Positions 6,153 to 13,432 of a stretch of 26,137 bases of DNA are shown piece after piece. Where the stretch lies: contig CAOKJJ010000063.1 in NCBI GenBank assembly GCA_948468465.1, positions 1-26,137 on the forward strand, in the 5' to 3' direction. The notes below the pieces were generated by a model. The model ran no database searches. It saw nothing but the letters and a program-made list of their open reading frames with translations, and was not told where the DNA came from. The DNA comes from an uncultured Eubacterium sp. Its GTDB lineage: Bacteria > Bacillota_A > Clostridia > Lachnospirales > Lachnospiraceae. Positions within the stretch are counted from its first letter, which is position 1; each line of letters begins with the position of its first letter. A program made the position numbers and the translations under genes.

Positions 6153-8555
6153 TTATGCTCCGGCTGCCGGATATACCCGCAGATTTTCTCCGTCAAAATA
6201 CAGGACACGTTTCCATGGACTGGCTGTTTTCTGAGAAAGGCCGGTGATCTGATAGGATTTGCTGTAACTGTCCCACGCGGCAAATGTCCAGTCTGTAAGT
6301 TCCGGACAAGCGTCTTGCACCAGCTCCCTGATATCCGCCGCATAAATCTGTCCGGCTTTCTCAAAGAGGATGACATCGTATCCGATAAGATCACTGGCGC
6401 TGCTTTTTCTGCAGAGCAACTCATCGGTGCCGTCCCCGGCTAAATCCATTGCAAAAGCCCCGCCAAAGCTGTCCATGTAAGCGCGGCACAGACAGGTAAT
6501 CCTGTCGAATTCGTCAAAATAAAAGTAATCCCTGCAGGGCCAGAGTTCATCCGTTTCGCCATTTTCCAAAGGAGCCGTATACTCCACATAGAATCCGCTT
6601 TTTCCTAAGAGATCGTCATAAAAAAACAAACTCTCAAACTGCCCTTCTTCCATGGTAAGAAATACCTGATAGCTTTCATCTTCCATTACTTTTGCCACAC
6701 GGGTAAGTCCATCTTTCGCCCGATAGGCCAGAATCAAATGATCGTCAAAGTTCCAAAAGGCCAGCTGGTTTTCATAACTGCTGTTATCATAGTCAGAAGC
6801 AGGACGATGCTCTGTCACAACCTCAGGCGCAGAGTAAGGCGCAAGATCCGCCAGCGGAATCACGACCGTGGCATTTTCCGGCATTGGCGTAGGAATGGCA
6901 GGCCTTTCGCAAGACTTATTGGAGAGGAAACGGTATTCAGATGCGCCATCGCCCGCTGCAAGCGTTACGCAGTACCAGTCAGCCGCATCCCGCTGATAGA
7001 GCTTTACAATGCTGCCATCGTCCGCGTTTTCTCTTGTGCCGCACAGGAAATACAAATCGCCGCAGTAATTCGTATCACCGGCCATCCAGTAATATGCATC
7101 ATATTCGGAAGCATACGTAAAGTTATCCATGCCTTTTCGTTCTGTTTCCGCCAAGGACAGGCCAAAATATTTCCGCAGACAGCCGTTTATAGTGGAAGCG
7201 GTCAGTTTATAGGCCGGGCAGGCCAGGTTTTCGGGGTCGCTCTTTAAAATATCCCGGATTTCTTTATTTGATGGAACCTCGCGGCTTCCGGCTTCCTCCG
7301 CAGAATCAACTCCTATATAAAACAATTCAAACAGGTTGATTTCCTCCGGCTTTGCGTAAAGAATGAACGGATTGGCAAACTGGTTCCGAAAATTGAAGTC
7401 CCCGTTTCTGCCATTAAAAAAATTCTCGTTAAACCATTGGAGTTCTTCCCCTAAGAGCGGTACGCTGCCGTCTGATTCCGACTGGCTGGATAACGTCTGT
7501 GTGTCCGTCTGCGAACTGACAGAACTGCTTTGTGTATTGTCTGCGGTATCATCAGTGCGTCCTTCGGCAAATGTACAGGCCGATACGATTCCGGTAAAAA
7601 GCAGTACGGCAAAAACCGCCGTGATCATTTGTCTGCGGCCCTGTACAATGCGCCGCATGCGTTCTTTTAGCTGCCGTTTTCCGGCCGTTACAGCAGCGAC
7701 TGAGAGAAGCGGGTTACTAAATGTTTTTACCGGTATCAGCGAAAGCAGTGTTTCTCCATATGGAATCCGCTCCTGTTCGCCCAGATAAGCAAGCGCCGAT
7801 TCATCACAGGCCAGTTCACAGTCATTTTTTGAACAGATGGCGGCAATCCAGACCAGCGGATCAAACCAGTAGACCGTTAGGCACAGGGCGCGCAGCAGTG
7901 CCCAAAGAGTGTCAAAATGACGTGCGTGCATTTCCTCATGGCAAAGAACATGGCGCAGAGATCTATTCGAGAGCAGCGTTTTTTCCGGCAGATATATCGC
8001 GCCGCCAAACAGACAAGGGGACGGCAATATCCCGTCCGGCAGCAGGTATACGTTTCTTTTGACCGGGAAAGGCAGTTCATTTTGATACGGTTTCCTGTGT
8101 TTTTTTACCGTTTTCCAAAAGGCCATATTCGTCAAGAAAAAGAAAGCGGCCATCAGTCCCAGGCCAAATCTCCAGACAAGCAGAAGAACATCTGTCATCT
8201 TCCAATCTGATGCAGGCTTCACCGGCTTATCCCCGGACAGATCCGCCGCGGTATCATGGCCCGATACGGTGCCGGATAACGGTTTTGTCTGGCTGGGCGC
8301 CGCGAATTCAGGAGCTGCCGCCTGGTCCGGCCGAAAATAAGTATTCACCCGGCCGCTTATGGCTTCCCCGACGGGTGCGGCTGCGCTCAGCAGGGAAAAG
8401 TCCCAGGCCGGAAGGCTGACAGGAACCAGCAGCCGCAGCACAACCAGTCCCCACAAAGCATACTGAAACCGGGCAGATATATAATTACGAAAAATCGTCC
8501 GCATAAGAAGCAATAATAAAATGAGTACCGATGAGGTAATAAGTATATCCTTCAT
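6153..8555 (-). CDS. M56 (BlaR1/MecR1-type) membrane metalloprotease sensor with non-PBP extracellular domain
   Basis: 800 residues from the ATG at 8553-8555, which overlaps the blaI-type stop (ATGA) and has GGAGGGAAAG upstream; an in-frame extension has no such site. Membrane segments at about 4-20, 30-48, 120-142 and 312-326. The zinc-protease motif HEEMH is at 206-210 with a downstream CDES (250-253) that carries the probable third ligand, Glu252. BlaR1 proteases cleave the BlaI repressor when the outer sensor domain binds its ligand. After the last helix comes about 470 residues of extracellular sequence with none of the Ser-x-x-Lys/Lys-Thr-Gly features of the penicillin-binding sensor, so the signal is unlikely to be a beta-lactam (inference). 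The sequence SAC at the helix end could be a weak lipobox. Confidence 0.9.
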   Translation of the reverse strand: MKDILITSSVLILLLLLMRTIFRNYISARFQYALWGLVVLRLLVPVSLPAWDFSLLSAAAPVGEAISGRVNTYFRPDQAAAPEFAAPSQTKPLSGTVSGHDTAADLSGDKPVKPASDWKMTDVLLLVWRFGLGLMAAFFFLTNMAFWKTVKKHRKPYQNELPFPVKRNVYLLPDGILPSPCLFGGAIYLPEKTLLSNRSLRHVLCHEEMHARHFDTLWALLRALCLTVYWFDPLVWIAAICSKNDCELACDESALAYLGEQERIPYGETLLSLIPVKTFSNPLLSVAAVTAGKRQLKERMRRIVQGRRQMITAVFAVLLFTGIVSACTFAEGRTDDTADNTQSSSVSSQTDTQTLSSQSESDGSVPLLGEELQWFNENFFNGRNGDFNFRNQFANPFILYAKPEEINLFELFYIGVDSAEEAGSREVPSNKEIRDILKSDPENLACPAYKLTASTINGCLRKYFGLSLAETERKGMDNFTYASEYDAYYWMAGDTNYCGDLYFLCGTRENADDGSIVKLYQRDAADWYCVTLAAGDGASEYRFLSNKSCERPAIPTPMPENATVVIPLADLAPYSAPEVVTEHRPASDYDNSSYENQLAFWNFDDHLILAYRAKDGLTRVAKVMEDESYQVFLTMEEGQFESLFFYDDLLGKSGFYVEYTAPLENGETDELWPCRDYFYFDEFDRITCLCRAYMDSFGGAFAMDLAGDGTDELLCRKSSASDLIGYDVILFEKAGQIYAADIRELVQDACPELTDWTFAAWDSYSKSYQITGLSQKTASPWKRVLYFDGENLRVYPAAGA

Positions 8556-8932
8556 TTTGCCTTTCCCTCCTTCGCTTTTTCCAAAATCTCCGCCAGCTCG
8601 GCAATATCCTCCTGCGTCAGGGCATTCGCACCAATCATCGTATTGACCAGCAGTCCGAGGTTTCCGTGAAATACCTTGTCGAGAAAATGTCTGGTTTCGC
8701 TTTCTACCGCATCTTCCTTTTTCCATACAGGATAAAAAAGTTTTGACCGGCCGCCCTCATCATGCCGGATGGCTCCCTTGCCTTCCATACGTGAGAGAAG
8801 GGAAATAACGGTATACTTCGTCCATCCCGTTGCCTCGTGTACGGCTGCGGTCATCTGGCTGATGGTAAGCGGCGACTCTTCCCATAGCAGCATCATCAGT
8901 CTCCATTCACTTTCCGATAGTTTTCGTTTCAT
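8552..8932 (-). CDS. BlaI/MecI/CopY-family transcriptional repressor
   Basis: 126 residues from the ATG at 8930-8932, with GGAGG 7 bases upstream; the ATG two codons earlier abuts that site. The N-terminal winged helix (LSESEWRLMMLLWEESPLT, then TGWTKYTVISLLSRMEGKGAI) is typical of BlaI/MecI, which bind DNA as dimers and are inactivated by proteolysis. The C-terminal helices (about 75-125) would dimerise. The stop overlaps the M56 protease start, forming the standard repressor/sensor pair. Probable autoregulation through the dyads at 8956-8971 and 8987-8994. Confidence 0.93.
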   Translation of the reverse strand: MKRKLSESEWRLMMLLWEESPLTISQMTAAVHEATGWTKYTVISLLSRMEGKGAIRHDEGGRSKLFYPVWKKEDAVESETRHFLDKVFHGNLGLLVNTMIGANALTQEDIAELAEILEKAKEGKAK

Positions 8933-8955
8933 CTGCATTCCTCCTATCTATGTTG

Positions 8956-9007
8956 GTAGACATCTGCCTACTAAATATAAAATAACACTATAGTAAGCGT
9001 TTGTCAA
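8956..9007 (-). promoter_or_regulatory. Promoter and BlaI-like operators of the blaI/M56 operon
   Basis: On the minus strand, -35 TTGACA (9002-9007), a 17-base spacer and -10 TATTTT (8979-8984). The spacer holds the perfect palindrome ACTATAGT (8987-8994), and a second dyad GTAG-n8-CTAC (8956-8971) lies just downstream of the predicted start of transcription. BlaI-family operators are short dyads placed over such promoters, so autoregulation is likely. Confidence 0.65.
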
Positions 9008-9058
9008 CCACATGTTTTCTTTCCCTCTGCCAGGTGAACAGAAGCCTTTCGAGCACAC

Positions 9059-9123
9059 AAAAAAACAGGAACTCTCCCGAATCCCTGCTTTATGGCTTCT
9101 ATATTCAATTTTTGTTCCTGTTT
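9059..9123 (-). terminator. Long-loop terminator after the Rpn-family gene
   Basis: On the minus strand a 10-bp perfect stem (9114-9123 with 9063-9072) is followed directly by seven Ts. The loop is unusually long (41 bases). The stem begins right at the stop codon of the Rpn-family gene. Confidence 0.65.
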
Positions 9124-10088
9124 CACACCGTTTGAAGTCCCGCAAGCTGTTCTACATCTTCTATTCTAAGACCGGCATATTTTGCAATTTTATCAATGGA
9201 CAGTTCCCCATCCTGTAACATCCTAAGCGCCGTTTCTCTTTGATTTTGACTAATACCCTGACTAATACCCTGACTAATACCCTGACTGATACCTTGACTA
9301 ATACCTTGATTCAAAATAGTTCTTGCACTTGTTTCAATCAATGCTCCTCTCATCATATCACCTACACCCTTCTGCACATTTTCGTATTTCTGTGCAATCT
9401 CTTTAATCACATCACCGGAAAGCTCTATAATGGTGCGTTTATCAAACGCCCCTATCACTCCCCGCTGTTCCAGTTCATCAAGCCTTTCTAATATTTTCTG
9501 ATACTCTGCCTGCAGTTCCGCCAGCTTCTGCTCATTTTTATTATACTCCGCAAAACTTTTCTCATATGAAAATATATAAAATGGAAGCAGCATCAGCAGG
9601 CCTTTTTCAAAAATATCATCCAGTGAATACGCCTGTATTTTCATAATCGGTATGTCATACTGCACGGTTCCGCCCGGTGTAACAATCACATATTTCATTT
9701 TATCCGGTGTCTTTTGGTAACTCCGTAGATACAATACAGCTGTATTCGGAAATGTCACGGTCAACGTTTCCTCCGTAACCTCTCCCTCGTCAAGTGCTAT
9801 CTGCGCATCATACTCAAAAAGCCTGATCGTAATTCCTCCGTCCGGCAGGCTGCTTTCGCACTCCATATGGTATTTCTTCGGTATCTTCCCGAAAACTGTA
9901 AAATTCGTGTCCGTAATCCGCTCCTTGTCCGCTTCGTCCTGCTGGTCTAAAAAATGTTCATTTGGAAAAAAACGGATTTCTTCGTCCCCTGTATATGTTT
10001 CGCCAAAAATTTCATTGATTACAGGGATAATCAGTTTCCGGCAGTCATTTAATATTGTCCGGAATGCCCCGTCATATATATTTGCCAT
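9123..10088 (-). CDS. Rpn-family (PD-(D/E)XK nuclease-like, transposase-related) protein
   Basis: 321 residues; AAGGAAGG precedes the ATG. The first 180 residues match the Rpn/YhgA-like recombination-promoting nuclease type found widely in gut Clostridia: D60 in ITDTNF, then the HMECESS motif (74-80) and RLFEYDAQIAL. The usual family motif, as I recall it, is ECQS, giving an E-x-Q active site; here the second position is Glu (E76-C-E78), which may alter activity. A coiled coil lies at about 183-210. Five GISQ tetrapeptides (261-280) link to a C-terminal helix-turn-helix-like segment (ALRMLQDGELSIDKIAKYAG). The gene stands alone between its own promoter and terminator. Role in the cell unknown; recombination or defence has been suggested for the family. 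Confidence 0.85.
   Translation of the reverse strand: MANIYDGAFRTILNDCRKLIIPVINEIFGETYTGDEEIRFFPNEHFLDQQDEADKERITDTNFTVFGKIPKKYHMECESSLPDGGITIRLFEYDAQIALDEGEVTEETLTVTFPNTAVLYLRSYQKTPDKMKYVIVTPGGTVQYDIPIMKIQAYSLDDIFEKGLLMLLPFYIFSYEKSFAEYNKNEQKLAELQAEYQKILERLDELEQRGVIGAFDKRTIIELSGDVIKEIAQKYENVQKGVGDMMRGALIETSARTILNQGISQGISQGISQGISQGISQNQRETALRMLQDGELSIDKIAKYAGLRIEDVEQLAGLQTV
9249..9308 (-). repeat. Five 12-bp tandem repeats encoding GISQ
   Basis: Five in-frame copies of a 12-base unit (plus strand ACTAATACCCTG, three identical and two with one or two changes) encode a Gly-Ile-Ser-Gln ladder in the Rpn-family protein. Because the unit is a multiple of three, slippage would change linker length without breaking the frame. 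Confidence 0.92.
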
Positions 10089-10116
10089 ATCTTATTTCCT
10101 TCCTTTTTGTGCCTCT

Positions 10117-10145
10117 ATCATATCATTTTTCTGCCCCAAGTTCAA
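10117..10145 (-). promoter_or_regulatory. Promoter of the Rpn-family gene
   Basis: On the minus strand, -35 TTGAAC (10140-10145), a 17-base spacer and -10 TATGAT (10117-10122), about 30 bases from the start codon. Confidence 0.7.
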
Positions 10146-10163
10146 CAGCATTTTGATACCCTT

Positions 10164-10193
10164 TTGACGACGCTATTCCTTGGATTTTATACT
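10164..10193 (+). promoter_or_regulatory. Promoter of the plus-strand gene at 10245
   Basis: -35 TTGACG (10164-10169), an 18-base spacer and -10 TATACT (10188-10193). It is divergent from the Rpn-family promoter, with 18 bases between the two -35 boxes. Confidence 0.65.
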
Positions 10194-10244
10194 TTGAATG
10201 TGATATACTTAACAATCAAAAAACAAAGAAGGAAGATGTTATTT

Positions 10245-10685
10245 ATGTCATTACCAAATAAAGAAGATCATTCGGCACATACGTGGTCAGAATTAATTAC
10301 CAATCAAGACATCAGGTATTTTTTAGAAAAAATAAATTATTTTGCAGACAGCTGTATCAAAGAAATGAAATATGTCAGTGGAAGTTATTCAGAAGATGGA
10401 ACAGCGCTTTATGCAGCAAACGACATCCGCGATTTATATATACTGTTTCACAGCATTTCAAGCTGCTGCCAATGCCAATCTTTTGAGGTAAAATTCTCCA
10501 AAATTCATAAATTAATCTTAGAGCCGTACAAAGAAGATCAGGATTCTGTTATCTATGATACGACTCTAATAAAAAAAGATCATTTATTCTATTGGTTTGA
10601 CTATAAAGAAGAAGATATTTACAACTTTTCATCGAAAGGTACTGCGGTCATTGCAGAAAAAGTCAGCTGGAGAATCCTGACCTAG
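10245..10685 (+). CDS. Unrecognised A/T-rich small protein
   Basis: 146 residues from the ATG at 10245, with AAGAAGGAAG upstream; an ATG at 10236 is too close to that site, and an in-frame extension to 10107 would cross the promoter. I do not recognise the family. It is predicted soluble and mixed alpha/beta, with a cysteine cluster SSCCQCQ near residue 75 and an acidic, aromatic C-terminal half (FYWFDYKEEDIY). The gene is visibly richer in A/T than its neighbours and is the only plus-strand gene in the first 23 kb, both consistent with acquisition by transfer (inference). It has its own promoter. Confidence 0.7.
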   Translation: MSLPNKEDHSAHTWSELITNQDIRYFLEKINYFADSCIKEMKYVSGSYSEDGTALYAANDIRDLYILFHSISSCCQCQSFEVKFSKIHKLILEPYKEDQDSVIYDTTLIKKDHLFYWFDYKEEDIYNFSSKGTAVIAEKVSWRILT

Positions 10686-10766
10686 ATGCACCGGAAAAGA
10701 AACATTTTTCGCAAATCTTATCGTTATCATCCGCTTTTCTCCTGTTTTGCGTTTATTTACGTACAC

Positions 10767-10803
10767 AAAAAACTCCAGAGCCATCCCAAAGAAGCTCCGG
10801 AGT
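10767..10803 (-). terminator. Rho-independent terminator of the His-rich peptide gene
   Basis: A 10-bp stem with one G-U pair (10794-10803 with 10772-10781) and a 12-base loop is followed on the minus strand by six Ts. It lies 11 bases after the peptide gene. Read on the plus strand it may also stop the gene ending at 10685. Confidence 0.85.
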
Positions 10804-10814
10804 TTCGATCGGCA

Positions 10815-11057
10815 TTAATGATGTCCTGACGAATGATGTCTGACCCCATTCTTATGCGTGGTTCTGTGTACGGTACAATATTTCGAACAGCTGCTTTTTG
10901 TTCTGTGCGTCGTACCGTGGTAACTGCAATAAGTGCCGGAACTATGGTGGCTGCTGCCGTGTCCGTGCGCCATAACCGGTACGGTTAGGCTGCCTGTCAG
11001 CATCACGGCTGCCGTCAGCGCTGCCGCCGCCTTTTTCCAGTTGCGTAACATGTTCAT
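10815..11057 (-). CDS. Small secreted His/Cys-rich peptide, putative metal binder
   Basis: 80 residues with AGGAGG 9 bases before the ATG. Residues 1-30 form a classic signal peptide: a basic start, an alanine/leucine core and a VMA-HG cleavage region. The mature part of about 50 residues holds about 14 His and four Cys, arranged as HGHGSSHHSS, a repeated C-x2-H pair (YCSYHGTTH and YCTVHRTTH) and a terminal HHSSGHH. Such composition fits binding of zinc, copper or nickel at the cell surface or outside (inference). It has its own terminator, and a TATTATATA element about 60 bases upstream may be its promoter. No family name is known to me and no metal transporter is next to it. Confidence 0.8.
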   Translation of the reverse strand: MNMLRNWKKAAAALTAAVMLTGSLTVPVMAHGHGSSHHSSGTYCSYHGTTHRTKSSCSKYCTVHRTTHKNGVRHHSSGHH

Positions 11058-11158
11058 AATGAAAACCCTCCTTCATGATTGCTGTATGATTGTTGTGAAT
11101 GTTTATCTTTTGTATATAATACGATTCATTACGAACAATCCTTGCATGTATTTTGAAT

Positions 11159-11196
11159 AAAAAAAATTATTTCCTGACAGGTTCTGATTTTGTCAG
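11159..11196 (-). terminator. Possible terminator at the end of the sigma/anti-sigma operon
   Basis: On the minus strand, CTGACA (the complement of 11191-11196) pairs with TGTCAG across an 11-base loop. Eight Ts follow after a 7-base gap. It straddles the stop codon of the DUF4179 gene. The short stem and the gap make it a weak call. Confidence 0.4.
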
Positions 11197-12231
11197 ATCC
11201 CAGGTAACCGCGTCTCCAACCGGCTCTCCTTCCTCGGTTATCTGCCCGTCTTCTTCCGGCATCCGGTAAATGTATAACCTTGCGGTCAGCGATTTGCTGT
11301 CTTTGTCAATTCTTTCTTCTCTTGACGGATCTTCCCTGTTATAAATATTTTCCATCACGCCTTTGTTTGTTCCGTATGATTTGATCGTAAATTTTGCTTC
11401 TCTTCCTCTCTCGTCGCATGCGAGCAGTTCAAACTGATACGACAGTCCTTCTGTTGAAGTATGAAATGTAATCTGCTCACTCAGTTCATTGACAGACAGC
11501 TCGTCTAAGGTTAACACCGTGCCGTCCGGAAGTGTATAGGCGGTTCCAAGCTGCATGCATACCGTTTCTGCATACAATTGCGAACCGTCGGCTTCAAATG
11601 AAAAATTCCAGTTTCCGTCTGCCCCGCGCGTCGGATCCTTGAATTTAATTTCAAATTTATTTTTTTGAGATAAATCCACTCCTGGCAGGCGGTATGACGC
11701 CTCACATCCTAAAATTTTCTGCTCATGGTCAAGATGCATGATGCTCCCGCCGGAGCCTTCGTTGATTTCCGTCCCGTTTACAAAAAGCTTTCCCTCTGCA
11801 TGCCATTCGTCCAGCTCGATCTGGCGGCCGTCTTCCCGCTGTACGGTATAGCTGATGATCAGTTCCTCTCTGGCAGCGATTGCTTCCTGCAGAATGACTT
11901 TATATCCCTTCTCATTTGCTGAGGCATTGATATCTTCACTATAGTGTGACACATCCCTTTCAAGCGCCATGCTCAGGCTGTAGCGAATCCGTTCAATCGC
12001 AGCCTGTACCTCATTATGAAAAACCGCTGTAGCCGCGGCTATAACTGCCAGGCAGGCTGCGGCTGCCGTCAGACGTTTTTGTTTTTTGTTTTTCTTTTCT
12101 CGGCGTATCGCATGAAGCACGTCCTGCCTGCATTTTTTTCTGGCAGCGCATTCTGACCATGGCTCCTCCTGCACCAGCTGCTCGCAGGAAGAATCCACTT
12201 CGTTCGCCAGCTTATAAAATTCCTGTTTCAT
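11167..12231 (-). CDS. DUF4179-domain membrane-anchored anti-sigma factor
   Basis: 354 residues with AAGGGAG before the ATG. A cytoplasmic N-terminus (1-50) rich in Cys and Lys/Arg is followed by one membrane helix (about 54-71). The outer segment from about 72 (FHNEVQAAIERIRYSLSMAL...) matches the DUF4179 type found beside ECF sigma factors in Clostridia. The remaining 230 residues are beta-rich and extracellular. It starts 3 bases after the sigma-factor stop, so the two are one operon. By family logic the short cytoplasmic part holds the sigma factor until an outside signal is sensed; the signal is unknown. Confidence 0.88.
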   Translation of the reverse strand: MKQEFYKLANEVDSSCEQLVQEEPWSECAARKKCRQDVLHAIRREKKNKKQKRLTAAAACLAVIAAATAVFHNEVQAAIERIRYSLSMALERDVSHYSEDINASANEKGYKVILQEAIAAREELIISYTVQREDGRQIELDEWHAEGKLFVNGTEINEGSGGSIMHLDHEQKILGCEASYRLPGVDLSQKNKFEIKFKDPTRGADGNWNFSFEADGSQLYAETVCMQLGTAYTLPDGTVLTLDELSVNELSEQITFHTSTEGLSYQFELLACDERGREAKFTIKSYGTNKGVMENIYNREDPSREERIDKDSKSLTARLYIYRMPEEDGQITEEGEPVGDAVTWDLTKSEPVRK

Positions 12232-12234
12232 ATT

Positions 12235-12786
12235 TTATTCTCCCTTCTTTTCAGCCATCAAACGCATTTTCTTTTTTCCGCGAAAAAGACGTACATACAG
12301 ATTGTCTGTCGTCAGTCCCATTTCTTTGCTCACCTGCCTGGGGTCTTCCTCGTTTCCATAAATTCTTAAAAACAATTCCTGATCTTTTGGCTTCAGGCAG
12401 GATAACAGCTCCTGTGTTTCCCTGGACAGCTCTTTTTCCACCAGCTGCCGCAGCTGCATATCCTCCTGCGGCAGTTCCATCTCTTCCAGGCTGACCGTCT
12501 GAAAGTTTCTGTGAGCCCTGCGCAGACGGTCGATGGCTTCCAAACGCGCAATGCCCGCGGCCCAGTTCAAAAAGCTGCCTTTTGTCTCATCAAAACTGCT
12601 GATATTTTTCCAGATTCCCAAAAAAATATCGTTCATACACTCATCCACCTGATCGGGCAAAGAAAAAAGGCGTCTTCGTACGATTGCCCTTAAATAACTG
12701 TCATAAGTGTCAATCACATAAAGAATGCCTTCTTCTTTTTTTCTGCGAATTAACGCAATAAAATTTTTTTCATCTGCTTTCATCAT
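12235..12786 (-). CDS. ECF-type RNA polymerase sigma factor
   Basis: 183 residues from the ATG at 12784-12786, with GAGG 6 bases upstream; an in-frame extension to 12819 lacks such a site. Sigma region 2 is at about 25-90 (DECMNDIFLGIWKNI, then FLNWAAGIARLEAIDRLRR) and region 4 at about 127-178 (LKPKDQELFLRIY...QVSKEMGLTTDNLYVRLFRG). There is no region 1 or 3. It is paired with the DUF4179 anti-sigma gene immediately downstream. ECF factors usually activate their own promoter, but I could not identify a convincing -35/-10 upstream. Confidence 0.93.
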   Translation of the reverse strand: MMKADEKNFIALIRRKKEEGILYVIDTYDSYLRAIVRRRLFSLPDQVDECMNDIFLGIWKNISSFDETKGSFLNWAAGIARLEAIDRLRRAHRNFQTVSLEEMELPQEDMQLRQLVEKELSRETQELLSCLKPKDQELFLRIYGNEEDPRQVSKEMGLTTDNLYVRLFRGKKKMRLMAEKKGE

Positions 12787-12861
12787 CGTACACCTCAGAA
12801 AAATAATACTCGCAACCACTATATTTACATACGGTCAGCGCGGTAGATACGCAGGCCTGCC

Positions 12862-12886
12862 TAGAGCGTGTTTGAAAAATGCTCTA
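12862..12886. other. Short inverted repeat in the 241-base gap upstream of the sigma factor
   Basis: TAGAGC and GCTCTA arms are separated by 13 bases. The gap between the sigma-factor gene and the small membrane-protein gene holds nothing else clear; 12930-13010 is strongly T-rich on the plus strand. The element could be a hairpin in the sigma leader or a remnant of a mobile-element end. Confidence 0.3.
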
Positions 12887-13027
12887 AACTGTAACAGTAC
12901 TGTCTTACACTTATTTATCCGCGGCGGAAGGGAGATTTCTTACAGATTATGAAATTTTTATTTATTTTTTTTACATAAATCTTCTTTTATTCATTTCATT
13001 TTCTTTTCATTTCTCTGGCAGTTCCTG

Positions 13028-13432
13028 TCAGCCTTCTACCTCCAATAATTTTATCGCCAGCAGAAGCAAAAAATAATAGGCTGCGGCCAGCGCTAAAAAC
13101 AGTATCTGCTGCATAAAAAATCCCATCACAACCTGCAGCGCCATGATACAGATATGGAGCCAGAAAGGTGAATTATTTAATGCAGATGCAATAACTGCTT
13201 CAATCACGACTACAAAGCCAACTGTAATCAGCGATATATGGAACACAAATGTCCCCAGCAGCATGAGCGCCAGACCGCCTGCGATCATGGCTGCCAGAGC
13301 CATGCGCACAGCTTTTGTCCTCTGTTCTTTTGCTTTTTGGTCTGCTGCCTGTTTTTCGCGTCTGTCATCTGTCTGATCCGCATCCAGGTCAATTAATCCG
13401 ATTTCTTCTTCTTTACGCTTTAAACCACTCAT
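13028..13432 (-). CDS. Small four-helix membrane protein of the glycan operon
   Basis: 134 residues. The first 40 are highly charged and soluble (acidic then Lys/Arg/Gln-rich), followed by about four membrane helices (42-62, 66-86, 92-108, 109-130). The ATG overlaps the stop of the ABC transporter gene (ATGA), so it is translationally coupled to it. I do not recognise a family. It is the last gene of the operon and may be a regulatory or accessory subunit of the transporter or of the initiating transferase complex (inference). Confidence 0.8.
   Translation of the reverse strand: MSGLKRKEEEIGLIDLDADQTDDRREKQAADQKAKEQRTKAVRMALAAMIAGGLALMLLGTFVFHISLITVGFVVVIEAVIASALNNSPFWLHICIMALQVVMGFFMQQILFLALAAAYYFLLLLAIKLLEVEG

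Noticed and set aside
6738..7247. Plus-strand open frame of 169 codons
   Set aside because: Fully antisense to the M56 protease coding region, which has strong motif and frame support.
8948..9145. Minus-strand open frame of 65 codons upstream of the BlaI-type repressor
   Set aside because: It covers the terminator of the Rpn-family gene and the BlaI promoter, has Cys/Arg-rich low-complexity content, and lacks a good start signal.
9249..9308. CRISPR-like short repeats
   Set aside because: The 12-bp units are contiguous with no spacers and encode an in-frame GISQ ladder.
12862..12886. Inverted repeat as an insertion-sequence end
   Set aside because: Only one short repeat is present, with no transposase, partner end or target duplication in view.
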